A stretch of DNA of 64,000 nt from Deltaproteobacteria bacterium (GTDB lineage Bacteria; Desulfobacterota; Desulfarculia; JACQYL01). Shown in pieces: positions 8,769 through 18,749 of the stretch. Position numbers and translations under genes: made by a program. The stretch is from contig JACQYL010000062.1 of the NCBI GenBank assembly GCA_016208165.1, positions 1-64,000 of the forward strand. The letters run 5' to 3'. The first letter of the stretch is position 1; each line of letters begins with the position of its first letter. The notes beneath the pieces are model-generated. The model saw only the letters and a list, made by a program, of their open reading frames with translations, was not told the origin of the DNA and made no database searches.

Positions 8769-9555
8769 CTTTCTCCTTTTCTCTTTCTAATGACAACTTT
8801 TCCGACATCTGTGCATGAATGCGGCCATTGCTGGCCATCGTCCGTCCACCCAAGAGGTCCACGGGATTGCCGTGGAAATCGCTGACCCTTCCGCCGGCCT
8901 CTTCCACCAGAAGAATCCCGGCGGCAATATCCCACGGTTTCAACAACTGTTCCCAGAACCCATCGAGCGCACCTGACGCCACGTAGGCGAGATCAAGCGC
9001 CGCCGATCCGGCTCTCCGTATGCCTTGACTCGACGAGAGCATGTTCTCGAAACGCCGGATGACCTCGGAGCGGACCGATTCCAGGTCGTAAGGAAAACCG
9101 GTGGCAATCAAGGACTTGCGAAGATCGGATGCTTCACTCACGCGGATGCGCCTGTTGTTGAGATAGGCTCCGCAGCCCCTCTCGGCCCAAAAGAACTCAT
9201 TCAGCATGGGATTATATATCACACCTATATCAATTACATCTTCTTTGAGATGCGCGATGGACACGCATACAAAGGGAAACCGGTGGGCGAAATTGGTGGT
9301 CCCGTCCAACGGGTCTATCATCCAAAGATCGTCGCCCCTCTCCTCGGAGAGACCTTCCTCTTCGGCGAGAATCGAATGATCGGGGAATGCGCCACGGATC
9401 TCCGCCACGATGATGCGCTGGGATTCCAGATCCGTTTCCGTGACCAGATCCACAGCGCCCTTGAATTGCACGTCATGAACCCGACCCCAGCTCTTCCGTA
9501 TGCAATCACCGCCTTTTTGAGCGGCCCGACGGGCTACGTCGAGAGCAGAGTTCAT
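8743..9555 (-). CDS. inositol monophosphatase family protein
   Basis: A 270-residue cytoplasmic phosphatase of the Li+-sensitive Mg2+-dependent family. It has the metal-site motifs in order: VTETDLESQ, ILAEEEG (Glu ligand), WMIDPLDGTTNFAHRFPF (D-P-L-D-G-T-T-N, about residues 80-90) and LKPWDIAAGILLVEEAGG (W-D-x-A-A-G, about residues 210-215). Length is normal. The likely substrate is inositol 1-phosphate, but members also act on fructose 1,6-bisphosphate or PAP, and the motifs do not separate these. The extra C-terminal tail (LSLEREKEKDVAASYGR) is charged. The following small Cys protein overlaps its 3' end. Confidence 0.93.
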   Translation of the reverse strand: MNSALDVARRAAQKGGDCIRKSWGRVHDVQFKGAVDLVTETDLESQRIIVAEIRGAFPDHSILAEEEGLSEERGDDLWMIDPLDGTTNFAHRFPFVCVSIAHLKEDVIDIGVIYNPMLNEFFWAERGCGAYLNNRRIRVSEASDLRKSLIATGFPYDLESVRSEVIRRFENMLSSSQGIRRAGSAALDLAYVASGALDGFWEQLLKPWDIAAGILLVEEAGGRVSDFHGNPVDLLGGRTMASNGRIHAQMSEKLSLEREKEKDVAASYGR

Positions 9556-9697
9556 AGTGTGCGGGCGCCTCTGTTTTGAAATCTCCGTCGCTTGTTCCCG
9601 TGCAAGTGGAACCGCGATCCGGTAGTGACACGTGAAGCCCTCAATGGGAGGGTGTTATTCGTCTTTCCGTTTTGCATCGGTTATTCCATGGAACCAC

Positions 9698-9916
9698 TTA
9701 ACCATACGTTTTGATGAATTTTCGGAAAGATCGGTCGTATGTACGCTCCACCTCGGGTGGAAACGCGCAAGCGGGAAGCTCTTGATGGGAGAGATGATAC
9801 TCCAGACATTGGCAGCAGAGACCATGCCGGGGGCAACCGGAATACGTGCAATTGCATTTCGTCAGGTTGGAAGTTCTGCTGGGACATTGTTCGCTGATCT
9901 TTTTAAGATCGGCCAT
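9698..9916 (-). CDS. DUF6485 family cysteine-rich protein
   Basis: A 72-residue protein with AAGGAG upstream of the ATG at 9916. The sequence NLTKCNCTYSGCPRHGLCCQ, then CLEYHLSHQELPACAFP and ERTYDRSFRKFI, matches the DUF6485 family: a C-x-C-x(4)-C-x(5)-C-C-x(2)-C arrangement, then a late Cys in ELPACAFP. The seven Cys and adjacent His residues suggest a metal site, which is inference. These short proteins occur in strict anaerobes, and no activity is assigned. It is transcribed away from the following thymidylate synthase-like gene. Confidence 0.8.
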   Translation of the reverse strand: MADLKKISEQCPSRTSNLTKCNCTYSGCPRHGLCCQCLEYHLSHQELPACAFPPEVERTYDRSFRKFIKTYG

Positions 9917-10152
9917 GCTTCACTCCTTGCTGGTTTGGTCGGATTGATAGCCCATTTGAGGGGGGCTGTCAACCTCACTAGGCGCTTCGCCGGGAGCCCC
10001 GCTCACCATGTCGCCGGCGCGACCTCGCGCCGGAAAGAAGAAGCCCGTCTTGACAGGGTTACGCTTTTGAAGTAGGTTTGAAGTCGTTCATAGAAATACC
10101 AACTGTTTCAATCAGTTGCCCGTGATCCCACTGCACGACTGGAGAAACGTTC

Positions 10153-10935
10153 ATGTTGAAACCCGTGTTTGCGAAAGCCAGGGACATCCCGGACGTATGG
10201 TTTCGACTGGTGCGCGCCGCCGTTCTCGAGGGCCGCGAGTATCAGGTGACCAAAGGCAGCACCCCCACCAAGCGGTGGGAGTTGGACTTCGTGTCGGCCC
10301 ACATTCTCTATCCCGGAACACGGCCGTTAGAGCCCGAGATTCCGGTGGGAATCTGCATTCCAAACCCGGTCGAGCCGGGCTATATTGAACAGTACCTGCC
10401 CTATTACATGACGGATGTGGCTCAGCCGGGAGAGCATTACACTTATGGAGAAGATCTGAGCTGGCAGATAGAATGGGTGATCAATTACTACCGGGAGCAC
10501 GGGCCGGGAACCAAGCATTGTTACATGACCGTGGGGCGTCCCGAGAGCCTGTATTTCTATGATACGACCGTAGACGCCGTGGAAACCATAGACGTTCAGG
10601 GCCGCGCCGACGGAAAGCGCATCCGGCGTCGCGAGATCGGAAACGCATTCAACAAGAAACAGCCGGGGACCACCCAGTGTCTGAGAGGGGTGGATACGGC
10701 CATCAAATACGGCAAGCTTCACTTCAGCATACATTTCAGAAGCTGGAATCTATGGAACGGACTTCCGGCCAACTTGGGCTGTCTTCAGATGGTGAAAGAA
10801 TACATGGCGTCGCAGATCGGAGTTGAAGACGGCGAGATGTTCATCACCTGTCTGAAATTGGGGCTGGCGGAATCCTACTTCGATATTGCAAAGCTGCGGC
10901 TGTATCTCGAGTCAAGGGAGGGTGAACGCGACTGA
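10153..10935 (+). CDS. archaeal-type thymidylate synthase / dCMP hydroxymethylase family protein
   Basis: A 260-residue protein with GGAGAAAC just upstream of the ATG. Thymidylate synthases methylate dUMP with methylenetetrahydrofolate. The segment TQCLRGVDTAIKYGKLHFSI followed by FRSWNLWNGLPANLGCLQMV and KEYMASQIGVEDGEM fits the branch typical of methanogens, where the catalytic Cys lies in a PCLR-like motif and R-S-W-D/N-L-W-x-G-L-P-A-N-L is the substrate-binding helix. The usual RQPCH motif of ThyA is replaced by QPGTTQCLRG. The next gene, overlapping by one base (TGATG), is a dCMP deaminase that makes dUMP, which strongly supports a pyrimidine role. Confidence 0.78.
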   Translation: MLKPVFAKARDIPDVWFRLVRAAVLEGREYQVTKGSTPTKRWELDFVSAHILYPGTRPLEPEIPVGICIPNPVEPGYIEQYLPYYMTDVAQPGEHYTYGEDLSWQIEWVINYYREHGPGTKHCYMTVGRPESLYFYDTTVDAVETIDVQGRADGKRIRRREIGNAFNKKQPGTTQCLRGVDTAIKYGKLHFSIHFRSWNLWNGLPANLGCLQMVKEYMASQIGVEDGEMFITCLKLGLAESYFDIAKLRLYLESREGERD

Positions 10936-11531
10936 TGACTTCCATCGGCATGCGCCCTGAATGGGACGAATATTTTATGGTCATTGCGAAGATCGTAAGC
11001 ACGCGATCGACGTGCAACTCCCGTCCCACAGGGGCCGTGGTGGTCCGGGACAAGCATATCCTGACTACGGGGTACAACGGTTCGATGCCCGGAGCGCCCC
11101 ATTGCAGCGACGAACCTCCGGTCAATGGGAGACCTTTCTGTTATCGGCGGCACATGAACATAGGAGAATACGACAAATACAATTACTGCCGATCCTCGCA
11201 CGCCGAGGCCAATGCCATTGCCCAGGCGGCCCGCTTCGGCATTTCCCTCGAAGGGGCCACCCTCTATACCACTCTGGCGCCGTGTTATGTCTGCCTGAAA
11301 CTGGTCGCCGGAGCCCGAATCAGGGCCGTATTTTTTGAATATGCCTACGAATCCTCGGATCCCGAAAGGGACGAGTTCTGGAAGACGGCCGCAAGAGAAG
11401 CCAAATTGGAGACGTTCAAACAGCTACAGGTCAGCGACGAGGCGATTGCACGGGTCATCTCGAGCCTCGTATTCCCGACGTCCCGCCGCATGTTGGCTTC
11501 CACACTTCCCGACCTGCCTTGCTCCCCCTAA
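10935..11531 (+). CDS. deoxycytidylate (dCMP) deaminase
   Basis: A 198-residue cytidine deaminase-fold enzyme converting dCMP to dUMP. Zinc ligands are seen in SSHAEANAIAQAA (H-A-E, with the catalytic Glu) and TLAPCYVCLKLV (P-C-x-x-C). The N-terminal CNSRPTGAVVVRDKHILTTG and GYNGSMPGAPHC segments are characteristic of the dCMP deaminase subgroup. Between the two zinc motifs an insertion with C-SDEPPVNGRPFC and H-MNIGEYDKYNYC adds extra Cys/His, which in relatives hold a second, structural zinc. The start codon overlaps the stop of the thymidylate synthase-like gene, so the two form an operon for dTMP synthesis. Confidence 0.93.
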   Translation: MTSIGMRPEWDEYFMVIAKIVSTRSTCNSRPTGAVVVRDKHILTTGYNGSMPGAPHCSDEPPVNGRPFCYRRHMNIGEYDKYNYCRSSHAEANAIAQAARFGISLEGATLYTTLAPCYVCLKLVAGARIRAVFFEYAYESSDPERDEFWKTAAREAKLETFKQLQVSDEAIARVISSLVFPTSRRMLASTLPDLPCSP

Positions 11532-11535
11532 CCCC

Positions 11536-14500
11536 CTAATTGGATGAATGCGGGGCTGCGCCGCCGGTCGCTTGGACGGCGCCCGGAGACGCAAACCATC
11601 GGTAAAATCCGACCGTCTGAGGGGTTCCTCCGCCAACGGACAGGACGCCGGACCCCTGCTCGGGATCGGGAAACGTGCATTCCAGCCGGCTGTCGCCACT
11701 GATGGAATCCACATTGACGCCGTCCGTTTTATCCGTATCGAAGAACACCTCGAAGGCGCGCGCATCCGATGAAAGGATGGCAACGACGGCCGTATCGTAA
11801 GTCTGGGTGTACAGGCTCATGCCGGCGGCCGCATCTCCGGGCGGCGCATTCTTGAAAATGCCCTGATAAACGTCCGCCGGCGCGTAGGCGAACCAGCGAT
11901 ACAGATTGAAATTCCGTACGGATTGTCCCGCGAGGGAGAGCGCCGCCGTACCTTGGCTCTCGTCGATGAAGGTGACGGTGAGGTGGTGACCCTGACTGCC
12001 GATATCGTCGACGTCCACTCCGTTGGAGAGGTCCGGATCCAGAAATGCATAGGCGGTTATGCCGTCCGGAGAGACGATGACCAGTATCGAGCCGGCTAGG
12101 TAGGTCTGAACGTAGAAATTCATCAACTCCGAAGATCCCGGCATGGGACCGTCTTTCCATATGCCGTCGGGAATTCCGGCGGGAGGGTTCGGGCCCGTGC
12201 TTGCCTGCCAGGCGTTCAGGAACACGTTCCCGTACACGATGCTGTTGATGGTCTGTTTGGTTTCGGTATAGAGGAGTGCGTCGTCCTCGAAGAACGGATC
12301 CCGGATTCCGGTACGGAACAGTTGCGCCGCCCAATCGAGGTAATGTGGCGTTTCGGTAAGCAGATAGGCATAAGCCAAGGCGTCGGCGCCCAGAAGGAGC
12401 CAGTTGTTGATGGAAGGTTCGCTGTTGTCGGCCCGGCCGTCGAACCACCACATATACGGGTAGGCGGCGCGTTCGCCACTACTGATGGAGGTGAGGGGCA
12501 GCCACGGGTACTGGTGCAGCCAATCGGCGAATTCCCGAAAGCTGTTTCCGGCGCTGTAGGTATCCGGCAGCCCGAACTCGGATCGCATGTCCAGGTAGGT
12601 CGCCAAGGCGCGAAGGTACATGTTGAGCAACCATGGACGCATCTCTTCAGCCTCGCCTGTAATCCCATTGATATAGGGTTGCGAGGCCGACCGGGCCCAA
12701 TCGACCAGAGCGTCCGCAACGGCCAGATACCTCGAATCGGCTGTTGCCCGATAAGCGGCAACGGCAATGACCAGGCTGTTGGCCGCCAGCCGTTCGCCCG
12801 CGGCGTACAAACCTCCCATTAGAGCGTAGCCTTCGCCGCTGCAGTCGGGAAATGCGGAACAGAGTTCACTGTCGTTTCGAAGACGGTACTCCACGCAATC
12901 GCTCAATTCCAGGGCGGATTCCAGCGCCTTTTCATAGCCGGTCAGATAGTAGGCGGTCAGCATACCCGGAACACCATAGGCCGTGTCCGTGGATCCGCTG
13001 TTCCTGTTCCGGTGGGGGTTGAGGAAACCGGGTTCGTCGTGCTCGCTATGACCGAAAGCAATGCCGTCTCCCCAGTGGCGCGGGGAATGGAGGTTGTGGA
13101 GGATGTCGATGTCGGCGAAATGCCGGTCCGCGGCTTCAGCCAGACGGAACCATCTTGCGTCGCCGGAACGGGCCCACTGAATCCACATGCCCAAGTCGTA
13201 GTCGTATTTGCAGTTCAGCGGGGCGACTTCGTAACCTTCGTAGTCTATGGGCCAGTCGCCGTAATCGAAGATGCCGTAAAAGTCCGATTGTTCGATGGCG
13301 TCGGTTAAGTTCCGGAAATAATGGGACCAATTATCGTCGTGGTCGGGAGAAGTATCCAACTGGTAATCGATGTATTGCTCATGGTCGGGCCAGTCGGCGC
13401 CGTTGGGCAGGGCGGTGCGACCGAATCCGCCGCTGTCCACGTACCATTTGGCGGGTGCAAGAGCAAAAAGGGGCTCCAACGCGGCGGGCGCTCCCGACGA
13501 TCCGAAGGCCAGCCAGAGTTCGTGCGTCTTATGCTCTCCGGCCCGCAAATTGAACGAGTACCCCGAGCCTCCGAACTCGTCAGGGAAAAGACCCAATTCC
13601 AGGGTTCCATCCGGGGCGGCGCGCAGGGCTTTGGGAAAGTTGCGCCAGAAATCCCGGACGCCGATGGCGCAGGAACCGCCGCTCCCGGTGACGCTCAACC
13701 ATCCTGCGGCCTGATCGCCGTTGTTCACCAGAGAACCGCCGGACGTTATACGGTAACCTTTGAAGCTGACATAGGACTGCATTCGAGGTCGTGTGTCCAG
13801 AGGGTTCGCGTCCCAATCCGTCATCGTGGGATAACGATTCCAGGAATCCGTGCCGCTGGAGTCCTGATACAGCAGGACGTTCCCAACGAGGTTTCCGGAG
13901 ACCGGATCTCCCTGTCCGCCCGCCTGATAAGTCAGGCCGGTACCCAGGCTTGCAGGGAAAACGAGTGAGAGATCCTCCAGATCTATGCTTCCGCCGGATC
14001 CAATATCAAAACAGGTGAGTTGCTCGTATTCTCCCAGAGGACAGAGGTTGTTGTTTTCCACCGTGTGAAACAGGCGGACCTTGGATTGCCCGGCGTAAAA
14101 CCAGTAGCGGTTCGTGTATTCCATCAGGGCCTGGCCGGTCGAATCCCGGTACGCGCCCCGGACGTGAACGGACGCGCGCATAGGCCCTTGCAGCACCACC
14201 GAAACAGTGACGGGTCCGGTTAACGTATCACTCAGGTCGCTGCCGGCCTTGAGACGCCCGTACATAGGCGACGCCAGTCCGGGCGCGCTTAACCCGCCGT
14301 GAGACTTGCTGATACGGAACTCAGCGGCTCCGGTGTTTACCGTGACGGTGTCCGCACCATCGGTAACCGTCAGCGAGGCGGATGGGGAAGGGCCGGGACC
14401 GCCCTGTTGCAGCGAATACACGGTTGTACCGGAAGCGGGGATGGATGCCTGGAAATCCAGAAGGACCCATCGGATCGGCTGTGAGGTTTGGGTTGGGGCG

Positions 14501-14760
14501 CCCCCCCATCGGGCCAGGGGCGTAAATTGCGCAGGTATCGGAACGCCGGTCGAATCCAGCAACCGAAGACCCGATGAGTCCACAACGTTCAGGCGCCGCG
14601 GGAGGGGTATGCCCGAGGTGATCGGCTCCATGGTGAGGCTATAAGTGTGAGGGTTCCGTATCTGGAGGGAAACGTTCAGCGCGGCTTGCGACTCGCTTGG
14701 CGGCATGCCGGCAAAGAGCAGGTTGAGTCCAACAAAGACCGTTAAGCACGTTTTTACCAT
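11536..14760 (-). CDS. large secreted PcRGLX/YetA-like protein with two C-terminal GIWKD modules
   Basis: A 1074-residue protein; the ATG at 14760 has CCGGAGGTG five bases upstream and begins a signal peptide (hydrophobic core LTVFVGLNLLFAG, cleavage near ESQA). The N-terminal domain (SGIPLPRRLNVVDSSGLRLL, then PAQFTPLARWGG and IRWVLLDFQA) matches the exo-rhamnogalacturonan lyase (PcRGLX/YetA) family. The middle, about residues 430-850, looks like an (alpha/alpha) barrel with W-, Y- and H-rich motifs such as DYGDWPIDYEGYE. The last 200 residues hold two copies of a module starting GIWKDGPMP and GIFKNAPPG, each ending in YRWFA. The same module occurs in the secreted protein at 59671-61626. Polysaccharide cleavage is likely but the substrate is not shown. 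Confidence 0.72.
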   Translation of the reverse strand: MVKTCLTVFVGLNLLFAGMPPSESQAALNVSLQIRNPHTYSLTMEPITSGIPLPRRLNVVDSSGLRLLDSTGVPIPAQFTPLARWGGAPTQTSQPIRWVLLDFQASIPASGTTVYSLQQGGPGPSPSASLTVTDGADTVTVNTGAAEFRISKSHGGLSAPGLASPMYGRLKAGSDLSDTLTGPVTVSVVLQGPMRASVHVRGAYRDSTGQALMEYTNRYWFYAGQSKVRLFHTVENNNLCPLGEYEQLTCFDIGSGGSIDLEDLSLVFPASLGTGLTYQAGGQGDPVSGNLVGNVLLYQDSSGTDSWNRYPTMTDWDANPLDTRPRMQSYVSFKGYRITSGGSLVNNGDQAAGWLSVTGSGGSCAIGVRDFWRNFPKALRAAPDGTLELGLFPDEFGGSGYSFNLRAGEHKTHELWLAFGSSGAPAALEPLFALAPAKWYVDSGGFGRTALPNGADWPDHEQYIDYQLDTSPDHDDNWSHYFRNLTDAIEQSDFYGIFDYGDWPIDYEGYEVAPLNCKYDYDLGMWIQWARSGDARWFRLAEAADRHFADIDILHNLHSPRHWGDGIAFGHSEHDEPGFLNPHRNRNSGSTDTAYGVPGMLTAYYLTGYEKALESALELSDCVEYRLRNDSELCSAFPDCSGEGYALMGGLYAAGERLAANSLVIAVAAYRATADSRYLAVADALVDWARSASQPYINGITGEAEEMRPWLLNMYLRALATYLDMRSEFGLPDTYSAGNSFREFADWLHQYPWLPLTSISSGERAAYPYMWWFDGRADNSEPSINNWLLLGADALAYAYLLTETPHYLDWAAQLFRTGIRDPFFEDDALLYTETKQTINSIVYGNVFLNAWQASTGPNPPAGIPDGIWKDGPMPGSSELMNFYVQTYLAGSILVIVSPDGITAYAFLDPDLSNGVDVDDIGSQGHHLTVTFIDESQGTAALSLAGQSVRNFNLYRWFAYAPADVYQGIFKNAPPGDAAAGMSLYTQTYDTAVVAILSSDARAFEVFFDTDKTDGVNVDSISGDSRLECTFPDPEQGSGVLSVGGGTPQTVGFYRWFASPGAVQATGGAAPHSSN

Positions 14761-15119
14761 GTTGCACCTCCGGCGGAAGTTGGAAACCGGTTGTTTCCTA
14801 TCCTTGCTTTTATCCGTAAGTTGCTTTGGCGGTCGAATCATCTGATCACGCCCTGGATGAGAAAAGTGGGTAACGGGAATTGGAACATGTGGAACGGCGA
14901 GGCGGTTACGTTTTGTCTCTCTTATAACTATGGGCTCAATCCGTGTGACGGGTCAACAAAAAGATCTGTAATCAGTCCGATCCAAATGCGGGGAAGATCC
15001 TGGGAAGGGGTCTGGGACGGTTCGTAGCGGTGTGAGGATGAGAAGCTATGATCGAAGCGGAGATTTCAGGGTGCAAGTAACGCCCGGCGCTGACCTATTC
15101 CGGGTTCGTGAGGGAGGAG

Positions 15120-15145
15120 GCGAGGGGCCCGCTTCAGCCCCTCGC
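15120..15145 (-). terminator. GC-rich hairpin downstream of the chemoreceptor gene
   Basis: A nine-base-pair perfect stem (GCGAGGGGC / GCCCCTCGC) with an eight-base loop lies 20 bases past the chemoreceptor stop, in the position of a terminator. It is not followed by a run of T on the minus strand, so intrinsic termination is uncertain. Confidence 0.45.
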
Positions 15146-15164
15146 GTCGGAAAATGATGCTCGC

Positions 15165-17204
15165 TCAGAACTCGTTGAAATCCTCTTCCAAGGGGATGAC
15201 CTCTTCAGGCTTGACTTCTCGAGCCTGAGTCGCAGCTACGGCTTTGCTCTTGCCCTTTTGGGGTGGCACGTGAGCCTCTTTACTTGTTCGTGACCGAGCG
15301 GAACGCGGTCCTGATGAACGAGTCGCCGCTGTATGCTTGGCCGAGCCTCCAATGATGGCGACCAGGTCCGCAACAAATCGCTTCATTCGCTCGGCTTGTC
15401 CCTTCATCTCCTCGGAGGTGGACGAAGACTCTTCAGCGTTGGCGGCGTTTTGCTGAGTGACTTTATCCATTTCCGCCACGGCTTTGCTGAGCTGGTCGAT
15501 CCCCATGGCCTGCTCGCGGGAAGCAGCGGATATCTCGCTGACCAGATCGCCTACTTTCGAGGCGCTTCCAGCCACTTGTGCGAAAGCATTGCTGGTCTTG
15601 GCTACAAGGTCCGAACCTTCTTTTACTTTCTTAACCGTTCCCTCGATGAGGTCGGCGGTGTTTCTTGCCGCCTCGGCAGCCCGCATGGCCAGGTTTCGGA
15701 CTTCGTCAGCCACGACCGCGAAGCCGGCTCCGGCCTCTCCGGCCCGGGCCGCCTCGACCGCGGCGTTCAGAGCCAGGAGATTGGTCTGAAAAGCGATCTC
15801 GTCAATAGTTTTAATGATTTTCGAGGTTTGTTCACTGGCCTTTCTAATCTCAGCCATGGAAGAGGTCAACTCCGTCATGGACTCGTTGGCCTGTACTACG
15901 ACCTGGTTGGCCTCTTTCATAAGACTGTCCGCCTGACTTGCGTTCTCCGCGTTCTGTTTGGTCATGGAGGACATCTCTTCGAGGGAGGAAGACGTTTCTT
16001 CGATGGATGCCGCTTGCTCGGAGGACCCTTCAGCCAACGATTGGCTCGAAGAAGCGACCTGATTGGAGGCCGAGGCTACCTGTTCCGCGCTATCATTGAG
16101 TCCTTGCGCGACACGGTGGAGGGGTCGTGCGATGCCTCGAGCCAACAGCCACAGGAGAATCGTTGCCGCCACGGCGCATGCAACTCCTATCAGAATCATG
16201 CTCCACATGTCGCGTATGGCGACCGTCATCTGATTATCCGCTTCCGCAGTGATTCTGGTGGTAGGAATGCTGATACTGACGCTCCAAGGAGTGGTTGTCG
16301 CACCTATCCGCACGGGTACGAACGTATCGATCCAGTCATCCCCTTTCTCGGTGACGATCTTCCCTTCTCGAATACCGGGCAAATGCTGTTCCCGGTCTTT
16401 GAATGCTTCCTTCATGTGTTTTCCGGCCAGGCCGGGTTTTCTGGTATAGGCGCCCAGGGTCCCATTGTTGCTTATAATTGCGATTTCCGCCGTACCGCCG
16501 TATAATTCCTTGGTGTTGTCCACGATTTGCTGGAGAAATTCCAGCTTGAGGTCGATGCCGGCAATTCCATAAAAGACGTCCTTGACCACCACAGGAACCA
16601 CCAGCGAAGTGATCAGAGTATCCTTTCCTTGTACGGGATAGATGTAAGGGTCGATGATGGCTTCCTTCTTGGTCTTTTTGGGAACCTGATAATAGTCTCC
16701 AGGACCCTCTTTTTCGTAGTCCACGAGAGGCTCCACCGCAATCTTGCCCTCCTGGTTTCTGCACCAATAAGGAATGAACCTGCCTGTCGCATCGTGGCCT
16801 TTCGCATTGACGTTTCCACTATCCAACCCGTCAAAGGCGTTTGGCTCCCAGAGCGTGTACGTACCCACAAATTGAGGATTTCGGTCCAAAACGATTTTAA
16901 GAATGCTGTTTACCTCTTCGCGATCCAGCTCCACAGGGCTCTCTTTGTCCTTAATGCCGGACAGGGCCTGCGCCAATGTGCGCGCACTGTCCAAAGCAAT
17001 CTCGACTTTCGCTTTGATCTCACCGGCGATGTTTTCGGCGATTTCCGTGGCGCGTGTTTCAGCGGATTGAATGGCCCTCTCGCGGGCCGAACGAGCCACG
17101 TCCATCAACGTGTATGTTGAATATATAACGATGATCGCCGCCGTGGCGATCAGACAAGCACCGGACCAGACCGCGATTTTCTGCTGAACAGTCTTCAGCC
17201 GCAT
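15165..17204 (-). CDS. methyl-accepting chemotaxis protein with periplasmic Cache sensor
   Basis: A 679-residue transmembrane chemoreceptor; AAGGAGAG precedes the ATG at 17204. Two membrane segments (about residues 12-34 and 328-352) enclose a 290-residue periplasmic region of the double Cache type, with [20 protein letters not shown] and [20 protein letters not shown] in the ligand-binding part. After the second membrane helix the HAMP region is short. The cytoplasmic coiled coil carries the highly conserved hairpin tip [20 protein letters not shown] and [13 protein letters not shown], which binds CheA and CheW. The tail ([13 protein letters not shown] to EEDFNEF) has no clear CheR pentapeptide. 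The ligand is unknown; Cache domains often bind amino or organic acids. Confidence 0.93.
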   Translation of the reverse strand: MRLKTVQQKIAVWSGACLIATAAIIVIYSTYTLMDVARSARERAIQSAETRATEIAENIAGEIKAKVEIALDSARTLAQALSGIKDKESPVELDREEVNSILKIVLDRNPQFVGTYTLWEPNAFDGLDSGNVNAKGHDATGRFIPYWCRNQEGKIAVEPLVDYEKEGPGDYYQVPKKTKKEAIIDPYIYPVQGKDTLITSLVVPVVVKDVFYGIAGIDLKLEFLQQIVDNTKELYGGTAEIAIISNNGTLGAYTRKPGLAGKHMKEAFKDREQHLPGIREGKIVTEKGDDWIDTFVPVRIGATTTPWSVSISIPTTRITAEADNQMTVAIRDMWSMILIGVACAVAATILLWLLARGIARPLHRVAQGLNDSAEQVASASNQVASSSQSLAEGSSEQAASIEETSSSLEEMSSMTKQNAENASQADSLMKEANQVVVQANESMTELTSSMAEIRKASEQTSKIIKTIDEIAFQTNLLALNAAVEAARAGEAGAGFAVVADEVRNLAMRAAEAARNTADLIEGTVKKVKEGSDLVAKTSNAFAQVAGSASKVGDLVSEISAASREQAMGIDQLSKAVAEMDKVTQQNAANAEESSSTSEEMKGQAERMKRFVADLVAIIGGSAKHTAATRSSGPRSARSRTSKEAHVPPQKGKSKAVAATQAREVKPEEVIPLEEDFNEF

Positions 17205-18144
17205 GCTGCTCTCCTTCCCTGACTTGAAGTTTGGATGACGGGACGCGCCATCGTTTGATGGCCGACATCCTTCAAAACATCATTTGTGCGCCTTCAGAGA
17301 GCGGCTCTCTCGTCTCTTCCGTCGAAGGACGCTGAATTTCCCACACGTTCACTGTTTGATTCTCATCGGCCGGAGCAGCAACGCTGTTTTCTCCGGTTTC
17401 TCCGTTATGACCTCATCTAACGGCATGAAGAAGCTCATCGAGTCCTTCTCCCGCAGGAAAGAGGTCTTTTGTCGATTTTTTTTTCGCAGGGTGGTCCGAA
17501 AGGACCATCTTGAAACGGGGATACTTCCTCGGAGAACTATCCGACCGCTTTGTTTCCTGTTCGCTCCGGTTCCCCATGGAGGCTCGTTTCATCGTGTTTC
17601 TAGCCTGATACGGCGCTGTCCGTTCGATATTCCTCGAAATTCACGTCGCTGCGGGATGGCTTATCAGAGTATGGCCGATTGAAAAAGGACCCGCCCCGCA
17701 AGCGGCGACTTCTCCGGGTTCAGGGATCTTACGCTTTTTAACTAATCGGCCGGCAATCCCATTTTCTTTAGATCCGTTTCCAATGAATCCGTCTCAGGTT
17801 CCATAAGACATGACCACCCGCCGAAAAGCCCTTGCGAACCAGTTATCATACGCCCGCGATCAGCGTTTCGAAGTATTTATTTATCCAACCGATAGGATCT
17901 CAGGTGCGTAGCGAACGCGATAGAAGAACCGGATGAAGCAGGGGAAAGAGCCTGGGAAGAGAAACAGAGGTCGTTGGTTTCGCAACATCGCTGCTGTGGC
18001 ATGAAATAGAGAAACGTCCGGAGTGGTTGCTTAGAGCAGCGTGTCGCAACGGACGCCGGTCATGAGGTGACCATCGGCGGCCCGTGGAGTGGGCCACTGG
18101 ACCAAATGACCTATCGCCCAACCTGGAGAAAGGAATGATTTCCG
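17205..18144. other. long intergenic region without a recognised gene
   Basis: About 940 bases between the chemoreceptor start and the stop of the small minus-strand protein. Frames through it are short, rich in Arg, Ser and Pro, and have no family resemblance. I see no RNA gene or tandem repeat. The first 100 bases probably carry the chemoreceptor promoter. The length is unusual for this compact window and could be decayed coding sequence. Confidence 0.4.
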
Positions 18145-18378
18145 CTACTCCGACTTCATACCTTTTTTGAATTCTCGGGCCGCGCTCTTGAATTCCTCGA
18201 GGATATTCTTGCCACGCCGTTTGATGATTTCGTTGGCTTCTTCCACAACCGTCCCCGACACCCGGGAAATGGTTTCCTCGTCAGGCGCCGGTTTCCCCTC
18301 TTTCTGCATTTTCCACCGCAGAAGGGATTTTGCGAGATCCTTTTCCTTGTCCAAAAACAGCTTTCTGAAATTGCGCAT
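18145..18378 (-). CDS. small charged protein, 77 residues
   Basis: The ATG at 18378 has a perfect AAGGAGG ten bases upstream, which decides the start. The protein begins MRNFRKLFLDKEKDLAKSLL and is mostly helical and highly charged (net basic), with SGTVVEEANEIIKRRGKNIL and a KKGMKSE tail. It has no Cys, membrane segment or recognisable motif. I do not recognise a family. It is isolated: the nearest genes are 370 bases upstream on the other strand and the chemoreceptor far downstream. Confidence 0.6.
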   Translation of the reverse strand: MRNFRKLFLDKEKDLAKSLLRWKMQKEGKPAPDEETISRVSGTVVEEANEIIKRRGKNILEEFKSAAREFKKGMKSE

Positions 18379-18749
18379 GGTAGGAAGCCTCCTTGTGATC
18401 CTCATTGTACTAGTCCATGACGACAGCGTAAAGCATTTGCGATCAGGAGCCAAGCGTTTGAGGAAAACGATCCCTGTGAACGAGGGTAAACCCACGGCAA
18501 CCAGGCGGCACGGTATACGTTCCGCCCGCCAGGGTTGACTCCGGAGGCCTTTTCCACTACTAAATTTTCAACTCGGCCGATTCCGGACGCGTATTTCGAA
18601 CAGTTCTCGATGTGGATCCTATCCGGCTGGTTCAGTCGGGAAGCCGGCGTCCGACTCGTCCGTCGGGAAAGAACGAACCGGTTAGGCGAATGACCGGTTC
18701 TTGAACAATGCGGCGCACGGTACGCCGCGGATTGCAGGAGACCTCCCTG

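Noticed and set aside
15333-16505. Long plus-strand frame of 390 codons
   Set aside because: It lies wholly inside the chemoreceptor gene on the other strand and has no family resemblance; it is a shadow of the conserved coiled-coil composition.
17284-18121. Two frames (132 and 73 codons) in the gap upstream of the chemoreceptor
   Set aside because: Arg/Ser/Pro-rich translations, no ribosome site and no family resemblance.
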